This document shows positions 47,799-55,653 of a DNA stretch of 64,000 nucleotides, piece after piece (position 1 is the first letter of the stretch; the number at the start of each line of letters is the position of its first letter). The notes below the pieces were generated by a model that was not told the DNA's origin, did no database searches, and was given only the letters and a program-made list of their open reading frames with translations. Origin of the DNA: Flavobacterium okayamense. GTDB taxonomy: Bacteria > Bacteroidota > Bacteroidia > Flavobacteriales > Flavobacteriaceae. The position numbers were made by a program, and so were the translations under genes. Location of the stretch: the NCBI RefSeq assembly GCF_019702945.1, contig NZ_AP024749.1, positions 2,666,001 to 2,730,000 of the forward strand. Reading direction: 5' to 3'.

Positions 47799-48059
47799 AT
47801 CATTTTTAAACTTATTATTTACGAAAATATAAAAAATATTTAATATTTTTACACAAAGCAAAGAAGTTCTTTAGTTATTTAAATAAAAACATTTGTTGAG
47901 TTATTGTATTTCTGATTAAGAATTAGAAATCACTTAATCAAACCTTAAATATCTTAAGGGTTAATAAATATGTAGATTAAGAAAAGTGAAATTTTCTTTA
48001 AATAAACAAATAAATATCGATATTTCTAAGTTTATTAAAAGAAAGGATAGTATAATTTG

Positions 48060-48250
48060 AGCAATCCTGCCCAGTTTGAGGGAATTCCCTCCAACTTTAT
48101 TGATTTTCTCAAACAGCTGTAAAGCTGAAATAATTATATTTATCATCTGTATTAAGTTTTCTAACAAAGGTACGTAATGAATCAACGGGAGTCGAGAATT
48201 CGGCTAATGACTCAACCTAAAAAGGTGTAAGTTTTTATTTCATAAAAATC
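48060..48250 (+). ncRNA. Candidate structured RNA upstream of the reverse transcriptase
   Basis: Between a promoter-like TATAATTTG (48051-48059) and the RT start is a GC-richer stretch packed with stems: GAGGGAATTCCCTC (48078-48091), an enclosing GTTTGAG/CTCAAAC (48074-48080, 48108-48114), CAGCT-GTAA-AGCTG with a GNRA loop (48114-48127), GAGTC/GACTC (48189-48193, 48209-48213), and TTTTTAT-TTC-ATAAAAA (48232-48248). No coding frame occupies it. Several DRT-class reverse transcriptases use an RNA encoded just upstream as template or scaffold, so this position is meaningful. Ends are guesses. Confidence 0.5.
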
Positions 48251-48284
48251 CGTGCGAGAACTTCTATTGCTTTTAACATTTAAA

Positions 48285-49793
48285 ATGAAAAAACAAAAAG
48301 ATTGGTTTAAGGATAGAGGATACCCTCATTTTACAAATAAAACTCCAATTTCTAAAAAAAAAGAAATTAAGAGTTATATAAATGATAAATCAAAAATTAC
48401 TAAACATTCATTTTCTCCATTAATTTTTAAAGAAATAAAACAGAGAAGGTACAAACTTTCAGATTTTAATGGAGAATTAAAGAGATCTCACAAGAAAATA
48501 GACAAAAGAGGTAATATTATATCAAATACAAAGATTAGAGAAATAATGTATGCTACGCATATTGATGCACATATTTATTCTTATTACACACATAAAATCA
48601 TTGGCCCTAAATATGAAAACTATCTAAATAAAAATAAAGATTTTTCAAATTGTATTTCTGCCTATAGACAAATTTTAACGGAAGATGGAATTAAATACAA
48701 AAACAATGTTCATTTTGCTAAGGATGTGTTTGATGAAATTAAAAAAAGAAAAAATTGTGTTGTTTTAGCTTTTGATATTGAGAATTTCTTTCCTTCTCTA
48801 AATCATAAATTATTAAAATTAATATGGTCTGAAATACTTGGAACAAAATCATTACCAAAAGACCATTATAATATTTTTAAATCTGCTACACTTTTTTCTT
48901 ATGTAAAACTGAAAGATTTAAAAGTCAAACAAAAACATTTTGATGAAAAGAAATTAAGTCATTTAAAAAAACTTGGAAAACATACTTTTTACGATGATAT
49001 AAAAGAACTTATAGAATCAGATATAGTTATTCATAAAAATCAAAAAAAGAAAGACGGAAAAATCATAGGTATTCCACAAGGTTTACCTATTAGTGCTCTT
49101 TTAGCCAACATGTATATGTTGCCTTTTGACAAAGCTGTTTATGGTGAATTATGTACAAAATCAAACATATTTTATAGAAGATACTCAGACGATATTATTG
49201 TAATTTGTGAAGAAAATCAAACCGAATTCGTTGAATCTTATATCTTAGATAGAATTAAAGACATTAAACTTGTCATATCAAAAGAAAAGACTGAAAAAAC
49301 AATATTTAAAGAAAGCAACAATAAAATTGAATGTTTTAATTTCAAAAAAGATTCAATTAAAAAAAACATACCTTTAACTTATCTCGGTTTTGAATTTTAC
49401 GGCGATAAAATTTTAGTTAAATCTAAAAACCTTGCCAATTTTTATAGGGAAATGAAGCAAGCTGTAAGAAGAAAATCTAAAAGAGTTGAAAAAATAAAGG
49501 AAAAATATCTTTTAGATGAGGCTCCTATTTTTAAAAGAAAAATTTATAGACTTTATTCTTATAAAGGAGTAAAAAAAAGATTTTTGAAAACTAAAAAAGT
49601 AGAATATATAAATGGTGCCCAAAAAGTTCAAGATATAAACAAAAAATTTAGGGGTAATTATATAAAATATATCTATAAGGCATCTGAAGAACTTGAAGCT
49701 CCAGAAATTAAAAAACAAATCAAAAACCATTGGAAAATTCTTCAAAAAACTTTAAAAAAATATAATTTTTCAAATGTTAAAAAGGAATCTTAA
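48285..49793 (+). CDS. Unknown-group (DRT-like) reverse transcriptase, putative antiphage
   Basis: 502 residues from the ATG at 48285 (a GTG at 48252 would run into the RNA-like leader). RT motifs: block 2/3 VLAFDIENFFPSLNH (about 160-174), IGIPQGLPISALLANMYM (about 261-278), catalytic YRRYSDDIIVIC (about 297-308, YSDD) and TYLGFEFYG (about 365-373). N-terminal KDWFKDRGYPHF, AYRQI and FAKDVF segments and the long basic C-terminus (IFKRKIYRLYS ... RGNYIKYIYKASEEL) resemble UG/DRT defence RTs. There is no intron maturase, HNH or CRISPR Cas1 fusion, and no group II intron around it. The exact subgroup (DRT2/DRT9-like is my guess) needs a phylogeny. Confidence 0.85.
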   Translation: MKKQKDWFKDRGYPHFTNKTPISKKKEIKSYINDKSKITKHSFSPLIFKEIKQRRYKLSDFNGELKRSHKKIDKRGNIISNTKIREIMYATHIDAHIYSYYTHKIIGPKYENYLNKNKDFSNCISAYRQILTEDGIKYKNNVHFAKDVFDEIKKRKNCVVLAFDIENFFPSLNHKLLKLIWSEILGTKSLPKDHYNIFKSATLFSYVKLKDLKVKQKHFDEKKLSHLKKLGKHTFYDDIKELIESDIVIHKNQKKKDGKIIGIPQGLPISALLANMYMLPFDKAVYGELCTKSNIFYRRYSDDIIVICEENQTEFVESYILDRIKDIKLVISKEKTEKTIFKESNNKIECFNFKKDSIKKNIPLTYLGFEFYGDKILVKSKNLANFYREMKQAVRRKSKRVEKIKEKYLLDEAPIFKRKIYRLYSYKGVKKRFLKTKKVEYINGAQKVQDINKKFRGNYIKYIYKASEELEAPEIKKQIKNHWKILQKTLKKYNFSNVKKES

Positions 49794-49814
49794 CTTTACA
49801 ATAAATTTAAAAAA

Positions 49815-51191
49815 ATGAACACAGCCATTATAATCATTGTAGCATTTATTATTGCTCTTGGAATAGGATTTTATCTTGGAAAAATATTATCACAGGCAAA
49901 CTCAAAATCTACAACTTCTAGTTTAGAAGAGCGTATTAATGGTTTGTTGAACCAAATAGATCAGCTAAAACAACAGTTTCAACAAGATAAAAATCAGTTG
50001 GAAAAGAGTTTAGAAAACTTATCTATTGAAAAAGATACGCTTCAAAAAGAAAAAGAAAGTTTAGCCATTCATCTAGCCAAAAAGGAAAATGACTTCGATA
50101 ATTTATTGGAACGAAACAAAGAACAAAAACAAGAATTAACTGAAGTTCAAGAAAAATTTACTAAAGAATTTGAGCTTTTGGCAAATAAAATATTAGAAGA
50201 AAAAACTACTAAATTCACCGAACAAAACAAAGAAAACATGAAAACCATCCTGAATCCACTTCAGGAAAAAATTCAATTGTTTGAGAAAAAAGTAGAAGAT
50301 ACACACAAAGAAAGTATTGACTATCATGCTGCGCTTCGCCAACAAATTTTAGGACTGAAGGAAATGAACGAGCAAATGAGTAAAGAAACCATTAACCTAA
50401 CCAAAGCATTAAAAGGAGACAGTAAAATGCAAGGAAATTGGGGCGAATTGGTATTAGAACGCGTTTTGGAAAAATCGGGCTTAGAAAAAGGTCGTGAATA
50501 TGAAGTGCAACAAAGTTTTACAACCGAAGATGGCAATCGTATAATGCCAGATGTTATCATCAATTTACCCGATGGTAAGAAAATGGTTATCGACTCTAAA
50601 GTTTCGTTAACCGCTTATGAACGTTATGTAAATGAAGACGATGACACTTTAAAAGCTAATTTTCTAAAAGAACATGTTAGTTCGATTAAAAGACATGTTG
50701 AACAATTAGGTGACAAAAACTATCAGGATATTTATCACATGGAAAGTCCAGATTTTGTTTTATTATTTATCCCAATTGAACCAGCTTTTGCAATTGCTTT
50801 ACAAGAAGACAATACGCTATACAACAAGGCTTTTGAAAAGAATATTGTGATTGTAACTCCTTCTACCCTTTTGGCTACACTTCGTACAATTGATAGTATG
50901 TGGACCAACCAAAAGCAACAAGAAAATGCAATTGAAATTGCCCGACAGGCTGGAGCATTATATGACAAATTTGAAGGTTTTGTTCAAGATTTGATCAAAA
51001 TTGGTAAAAAAATGGACGAAGCCAAAAGCGAATATGGTAGTGCTATGAATAAATTAGTTGAAGGGAAAGGAAACTTAGTTACTAGTGTTGAAAAGCTAAA
51101 GAAAATGGGAGCTAAAGCTAAAAAAGCCTTACCAGAAAATATTTTGAAACGTGCAACCGAAAATGAAGAGTTTTTAGAAGAAAATAAATAA
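49815..51191 (+). CDS. rmuC: DNA recombination protein RmuC
   Basis: 458 residues. One N-terminal membrane helix (about 4-22, IIIVAFIIALGIGFYLG), a long coiled coil (about 35-200), and the nuclease-like RmuC domain: MQGNWGELVLERVLEKSGLEKGREYEVQQSF, DVIINLPDGKKMVIDSKVSL and VLLFIPIEPAFAIAL. In E. coli it limits DNA inversion and has been linked to defence. It lies 21 nt after the RT stop, but its family and codon use are core. Confidence 0.94.
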   Translation: MNTAIIIIVAFIIALGIGFYLGKILSQANSKSTTSSLEERINGLLNQIDQLKQQFQQDKNQLEKSLENLSIEKDTLQKEKESLAIHLAKKENDFDNLLERNKEQKQELTEVQEKFTKEFELLANKILEEKTTKFTEQNKENMKTILNPLQEKIQLFEKKVEDTHKESIDYHAALRQQILGLKEMNEQMSKETINLTKALKGDSKMQGNWGELVLERVLEKSGLEKGREYEVQQSFTTEDGNRIMPDVIINLPDGKKMVIDSKVSLTAYERYVNEDDDTLKANFLKEHVSSIKRHVEQLGDKNYQDIYHMESPDFVLLFIPIEPAFAIALQEDNTLYNKAFEKNIVIVTPSTLLATLRTIDSMWTNQKQQENAIEIARQAGALYDKFEGFVQDLIKIGKKMDEAKSEYGSAMNKLVEGKGNLVTSVEKLKKMGAKAKKALPENILKRATENEEFLEENK

Positions 51192-51199
51192 TTGTTAGT

Positions 51200-51592
51200 A
51201 TGGCAAAGCTTAAGAAATTTTTACTTTTTACAGTTCTATTCCTATTCTTAGGATTTATAGGTTATTATAGTTTTGTTTATTATGTTCCTTACAGCGAAGG
51301 TGTTCGCTCAGGTGAATTAATAAAAATTAGTAATAAAGGTTATATCATAAAAACTTGGGAAGGAGAAATAAGTCAAGGAATTTCTGGAGCACAAATTTTT
51401 AGTTTTTCGGTTGAAGGTAAAAATCAAGAAATCATCAATCAGTTGAAAGACTACCAAGGTATGTATGTAAAAGTTGAATATGTTGAACGTTATCGTACAT
51501 TTTTTTGGTGGGGAGATACTCGTTATTTTATAACTAAAGTAGAAAGGGAAAATTCTCCACATTTTAATATCAATACTTATGATGAAAAGTAA
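51200..51592 (+). CDS. Small membrane-anchored protein
   Basis: 130 residues: one N-terminal helix (about 8-28) and an extracytoplasmic beta-rich part (YSEGVRSGELIKISNKGYIIKTWEGEISQG ... YVKVEYVERYRTFFWWGDTRYFITKV). Homologues in Flavobacteria are sometimes called 6-phosphogluconate dehydrogenase, which is clearly wrong at this size and without a Rossmann motif. It lies 8 nt after rmuC and overlaps the thioesterase by 14 nt. Confidence 0.78.
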   Translation: MAKLKKFLLFTVLFLFLGFIGYYSFVYYVPYSEGVRSGELIKISNKGYIIKTWEGEISQGISGAQIFSFSVEGKNQEIINQLKDYQGMYVKVEYVERYRTFFWWGDTRYFITKVERENSPHFNINTYDEK

Positions 51593-52121
51593 AACTGTAG
51601 CTGCTTCAAAAATTATATTATCTGAATTAATGTTACCTTCCCATTCTAACTTTAGTGGGAAAATTCACGGTGGTTATCTTTTAAAATTAATGGATCAAAT
51701 TGCTTTTGCTTCAGCTTCTAAATATTCAGGTTGTTATTGTGTTACAGCTTCAGTTGATACAGTCGATTTTTTAAATCCTGTTGAAGTTGGCGAATTAGTT
51801 ACATTAAAAGCTTCAGTAAATTATGTTGGAAACAGTTCTATGGTAGTGGGAATTCGTGTTGATTCTGAAAATATTCAAACGGGTGTAAAAAAACATTGCA
51901 ACTCAAGTTACTTCACAATGGTTGCTAAAAATGAATCCGGTAACAACACAAAAGTTCCAACCCTAGAAATTAAAAGTCTGGAAGAAGTAAGACGATTTTT
52001 CGATGCAGTTAGAAAAATAAATCAAAAGAAAAAGCTAAAAACCCTTGAAGAAAAATTTGATCATACTTCAGAAGAGTCTTTAGCTTCTTTAAAAAATTAC
52101 AATGTAATTTTAGATTTATAA
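51579..52121 (+). CDS. Acyl-CoA thioesterase (hotdog fold)
   Basis: 180 residues. YciA/acyl-CoA hydrolase-type hotdog domain: NFSGKIHGGYLLKLMDQIAFASASKYSG holds the conserved HGG and the acidic residue (LMDQIA), then TASVDTVDFLNPVEVGELV. It releases CoA from acyl-CoA. A C-terminal helical tail of about 40 residues (EEVRRFFDAVRKINQKKKL) is present in many Bacteroidota members. Translationally coupled to the upstream gene. Confidence 0.9.
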   Translation: MMKSKTVAASKIILSELMLPSHSNFSGKIHGGYLLKLMDQIAFASASKYSGCYCVTASVDTVDFLNPVEVGELVTLKASVNYVGNSSMVVGIRVDSENIQTGVKKHCNSSYFTMVAKNESGNNTKVPTLEIKSLEEVRRFFDAVRKINQKKKLKTLEEKFDHTSEESLASLKNYNVILDL

Positions 52122-52124
52122 TTT

Positions 52125-53453
52125 TTAAACTAATTCATTTACAAATTCAATTCGAACGCGACCTTCTTCATCTATTTTAGTTAGGTTCACTTCGTGTAAT
52201 GTATTCACTAATTCTGGATTCCAAGGTGCAATTACTTTTACATAGTTTTCGGTAAATCCATGAATATAACCTTCTTTATTTTCACCTTCAAATAAAACGG
52301 TTCTAGTTGTCCCAACCTGACTTTCATAAAAAGCTCTACGTTTTTTAACAGAAAGCCCGCGTAACATTTTACTGCGTTTCGCACGAACATTCTTTGGCAC
52401 TACTCCATCCATTTCAACCGCTTCCGTGTTATCTCTTTCCGAATAGGTAAAAACGTGCAAATACGAAATATCTAAATCATTCAAAAAATGATACGTTTCC
52501 AAGAAATGTTCGTCGGTTTCACCTGGAAAACCAACAATAACATCCACACCGATACAAGCATGTGGCATTACTTCACGAATTTTATTCACTCTATCAACAT
52601 ATAATTCGCGTAAATAACGACGTTTCATTTTCTTTAAAATATCGTTCGAACCCGATTGCAAAGGAATATGAAAATGTGGCACAAAGGTTCTACTTTTTGA
52701 TACAAATTCAATGGTTTCATTTTTCAATAGATTTGGTTCAATAGAAGAAATACGTAAACGCTCTATTCCTTCGACCTCATCTAAATATTGCACCAATTCT
52801 AAAAAAGTATGTTCGTGTTTTTTATTTCCGAATTCGCCTTTCCCGTAATCACCAATATTAACACCCGTTAAAACAATTTCTTTAATTCCTTTCGCTGAAA
52901 TTTCAGCTGCATTTTTCATTACATTTTCCATAGTATCGCTTCGAGAAATTCCTCTTGCTAATGGAATCGTACAATAGGTACATTTATAATCGCAACCATC
53001 TTGTACTTTTAAAAACGCACGAGTTCTATCGCCAATCGAATAACTTCCTACATAAAAATCGGCTTCTTCAATTTCGCATGAATGTACTTCACCCATATCG
53101 TTTTTAGACAAGTCATTAATGTAATCGGTAATTTTGAATTTCTCAGTTGCTCCTAAAACTAAATCAACACCATCAACAGCGGCTAATTCTTCTGGTTTTA
53201 ATTGTGCATAACATCCAACAGCCGCAACAAACGCTTTATCATTCTTTTGTAAAGCTTTGCGCACCACTTGTTTGAATTGTTTATCAGCATTATCGGTAAC
53301 CGAACATGTATTGATTACATAAATATCGGCTACTTCTTCAAAGTCAACACGATCAAAACCTTCTTCTTGAAAATTTCTGGCAATAGTGGATGTTTCAGAA
53401 AAGTTTAATTTACATCCAAGCGTATAAAACGCTACTTTCTTTTTGTTTTCCAT
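52125..53453 (-). CDS. mtaB: tRNA t6A37 methylthiotransferase MtaB
   Basis: 442 residues from the ATG at 53453 (three codons inside a GTG-led frame). Methylthiotransferase N-domain with three iron-sulfur Cys (FYTLGCKLN, INTCSVTD, AVGCYAQ), radical-SAM CxxxCxxC as GCDYKCTYCTIPLARG, and a C-terminal TRAM domain (EGENKEGYIHGFTENYVKV). VNIGDYG favours MtaB over MiaB or RimO. It converts t6A37 to ms2t6A37 in Lys tRNA; two tRNA-Lys(TTT) genes are in this window. Promoter at 53500-53530. Confidence 0.95.
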   Translation of the reverse strand: MENKKKVAFYTLGCKLNFSETSTIARNFQEEGFDRVDFEEVADIYVINTCSVTDNADKQFKQVVRKALQKNDKAFVAAVGCYAQLKPEELAAVDGVDLVLGATEKFKITDYINDLSKNDMGEVHSCEIEEADFYVGSYSIGDRTRAFLKVQDGCDYKCTYCTIPLARGISRSDTMENVMKNAAEISAKGIKEIVLTGVNIGDYGKGEFGNKKHEHTFLELVQYLDEVEGIERLRISSIEPNLLKNETIEFVSKSRTFVPHFHIPLQSGSNDILKKMKRRYLRELYVDRVNKIREVMPHACIGVDVIVGFPGETDEHFLETYHFLNDLDISYLHVFTYSERDNTEAVEMDGVVPKNVRAKRSKMLRGLSVKKRRAFYESQVGTTRTVLFEGENKEGYIHGFTENYVKVIAPWNPELVNTLHEVNLTKIDEEGRVRIEFVNELV

Positions 53454-53499
53454 AAGTAACACTCAATCAATGAATTCGTTGTCAGAAAATTGAGGAGTG

Positions 53500-53530
53500 C
53501 AAAGATAATGCTAATGTGTTAATTTGACAA
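53500..53530 (-). promoter_or_regulatory. Promoter of mtaB
   Basis: On the - strand TTG (53530-53528), 20 nt, TATCTTTG (53507-53500), about 46 nt before the ATG. Confidence 0.6.
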
Positions 53531-53556
53531 TAAGTTGATGTGTCAATTTTATAAAT

Positions 53557-53583
53557 AAAAAAAGAGTTCCGAAGAACTCTTTC
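53557..53583 (-). terminator. Terminator after the T9SS gene and its small downstream gene
   Basis: AAAGAGTTC-CGAA-GAACTCTTT (53561-53582), perfect 9-bp stem and a tetraloop, followed on the - strand by a T tract. It lies 11 nt beyond the stop of the 30-codon ORF. Confidence 0.8.
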
Positions 53584-53593
53584 AAAAACAAAC

Positions 53594-53686
53594 CTAACTA
53601 AAAATCACCTTAAGCAAAGCGAGTACTATTGTTCCATAGAGAACAAATAGTAAAATCTCTAATCGATATTTTTCTAAAAATTGCAT
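53594..53686 (-). CDS. Small single-helix membrane peptide
   Basis: A 30-codon frame MQFLEKYRLEILLFVLYGTIVLALLKVIFS with one membrane helix, 2 nt after the stop of the T9SS protein and immediately before a terminator. This placement (tight spacing upstream, terminator downstream) suggests it is a real cistron rather than trailer. No family recognised. Confidence 0.5.
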   Translation of the reverse strand: MQFLEKYRLEILLFVLYGTIVLALLKVIFS

Positions 53687-53688
53687 TA

Positions 53689-55479
53689 TTAATGTTTTAT
53701 AATTTTCTGAATTGATTTAGTCCCATTTGATTCTAATTCTACTAAATAAATTCCAGCATTTAAATTAGAAACATCAACAGAAGTTTCTGAAATATTAGAT
53801 TTTCCTTGTTTTACAACTTTACCTTCAATGGAATATATAGTGTAATTGAAATCATCCAATTCTGTTTGTAGATTTAAATTTGATGAAACTGGATTTGGAT
53901 AGATTTTAAAATCAATTCCCGTAAAAGATGAATTACTTAATAAAGAGGTTTCATTTAAAGATAATAAATAAGTGTCGTTACCACCTTGTGAAGTAGCATT
54001 TTGAGTCCCAGAATTTGGGTCAAAATCAACGGTGGCAGCAAAACTCCCGAAAAGTAATAATTTACCTGCTGAAATTTTCATATCATTAGTATACACATTA
54101 TTTGCACCTCCATAACTTCTTGCCCAAATTAAGTCATTAGTACTTCCAGAAAATTTACCAATAAATACATCATTATTCCCATTACTTGTTAACCAGGTAT
54201 AACCACTTGCAGGATTTAAATCAATATTTTGCCTAAAGTGACCTGAAAAATAGAAATCATTATTATTATCAAATACTAATGCAAAAGGGTGGATATCCCC
54301 TCCTGAAACGTAGCTTGAATTAGTTCTAATTGCACCAGCCCAAACATAACTTCCTGTACTACTCAATTTCCATAAATATCCCGTATTTTTATACGTATAA
54401 ATTGTTGGGGAACCTGATTGAATATGCATATCACTATTAATATTTACAGTACCAGAATTAGGATCAAAATCAACTACTCTTCCTCTAAATGTTCCAATCG
54501 CAACAACATTATCATTTACATCAATCGCTATTTCTCGTAAAAAAGTTTCTTGAGTTGAAGCATAAATATTACCTGATATATTATTATCTGTTGTATTTAA
54601 AGTTGCTTTCCAAATATAATTTCCAACAGAGGATAATTTTACTATAAATCCAGCAGAAAAACTAGTTTGAGCAGAAACGCTTTGCACACCAGCATTAGGA
54701 TCAAAATCAGAAGCACCTTTAAAAGTTCCAGCTACAATAATATTGTCTGTACTATCAACTTTTATTGAAGTTCCCATGTTTCCATTTGTATCAGTTGTCA
54801 CAAATGATTTTGCCCATACGTAATCTAAGTTAGTGTCTAATTTTAACACATAAGCTTCTCCTCCAGAAGTAGTTGTTAATGAATTATTTACACTAATATT
54901 TGGATTAAAATCTACTGTTCCTCTATAAATACCGGTTAAAATTAAATTGTTATTAGAATCCACATCCATTGCATTAACAATATCATCACCTGCACCACCA
55001 ATTGCTTTAGAAAAAGCATATGCTAAATCATCATATTTTACAATAAAAAAATCTTTACTTGTTCCAAAATTATAAACGGCATGGCCATTTTGAGCAGCGC
55101 TTGGATCTAAATCTATAATCTGTTCAAAAACTCCAGCAACAGTTGTATAACCGTTATTATCTATTAAAATACTTGAACCAACATCATTTCCTGGCCCACC
55201 TATAGATATTCCATTTATAAAATTTCCGGCTGCATCAAATTTTTGAATAAAAATATCAGTACCGCCAACTGCAGTAACATTCAAAGTTCCACTTGAAGGA
55301 TCTAAATCTAAAGTACCAGAATAGGTGCCTAATGCATAAACATTACCTGATGCATCTGTAGCAATTTTTGTTGCATAATCGTTAGTTGCATTACCTGTTG
55401 TTTTAACCCAATCAAAAGTTTGTGAATTTAAATTTACTCCATAAAAAGCAAACATTAATAAAAGTAGAATTCGTTTCAT
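53689..55479 (-). CDS. Secreted repeat protein with T9SS type A sorting domain
   Basis: 596 residues. Signal peptide to about residue 20 (GVNLNSQT). Eight or more SBBP-like beta repeats carry a recurring GTFxGxxDxDPxxG pattern (GTYSGTLDLDPSSG, GIYRGTVDFNPN, GTFKGASDFDPNAG, GTFRGRVVDFDPNSG), probably a beta-propeller. The last approximately 75 residues (FKIYPNPVSSNLNL ... NLNAGIYLVELESNGTKSIQKIIKH) are the type A sorting signal that directs export by the type IX system and surface anchoring. Function is unknown. Confidence 0.92.
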   Translation of the reverse strand: MKRILLLLMFAFYGVNLNSQTFDWVKTTGNATNDYATKIATDASGNVYALGTYSGTLDLDPSSGTLNVTAVGGTDIFIQKFDAAGNFINGISIGGPGNDVGSSILIDNNGYTTVAGVFEQIIDLDPSAAQNGHAVYNFGTSKDFFIVKYDDLAYAFSKAIGGAGDDIVNAMDVDSNNNLILTGIYRGTVDFNPNISVNNSLTTTSGGEAYVLKLDTNLDYVWAKSFVTTDTNGNMGTSIKVDSTDNIIVAGTFKGASDFDPNAGVQSVSAQTSFSAGFIVKLSSVGNYIWKATLNTTDNNISGNIYASTQETFLREIAIDVNDNVVAIGTFRGRVVDFDPNSGTVNINSDMHIQSGSPTIYTYKNTGYLWKLSSTGSYVWAGAIRTNSSYVSGGDIHPFALVFDNNNDFYFSGHFRQNIDLNPASGYTWLTSNGNNDVFIGKFSGSTNDLIWARSYGGANNVYTNDMKISAGKLLLFGSFAATVDFDPNSGTQNATSQGGNDTYLLSLNETSLLSNSSFTGIDFKIYPNPVSSNLNLQTELDDFNYTIYSIEGKVVKQGKSNISETSVDVSNLNAGIYLVELESNGTKSIQKIIKH

Positions 55480-55653
55480 AATTGTAATTTTTAAAGTTTT
55501 ACAATTCGAAAGTAGTACGATTTAGAGACCTTTAAATATAAGGTTTAATAGTTGCAATCTTTAACTTAATAAATGCATGGATTTGTTTAATTTTTGAAAT
55601 ACTAAAAATAGAAACTTAATTGTACTTTTACTTTGGCAGAAATATATTCATTT

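Noticed and set aside
48285..49793. Retron or group II intron as the identity of the RT
   Set aside because: There is no intron domain V/VI fold, maturase or HNH domain around the gene. The protein lacks the retron NAxxH and VTG elements, and it is longer than usual retron RTs.
51200..51592. 6-phosphogluconate dehydrogenase
   Set aside because: That name is sometimes attached to homologues, but the 130-residue membrane-anchored protein has no Rossmann fold.
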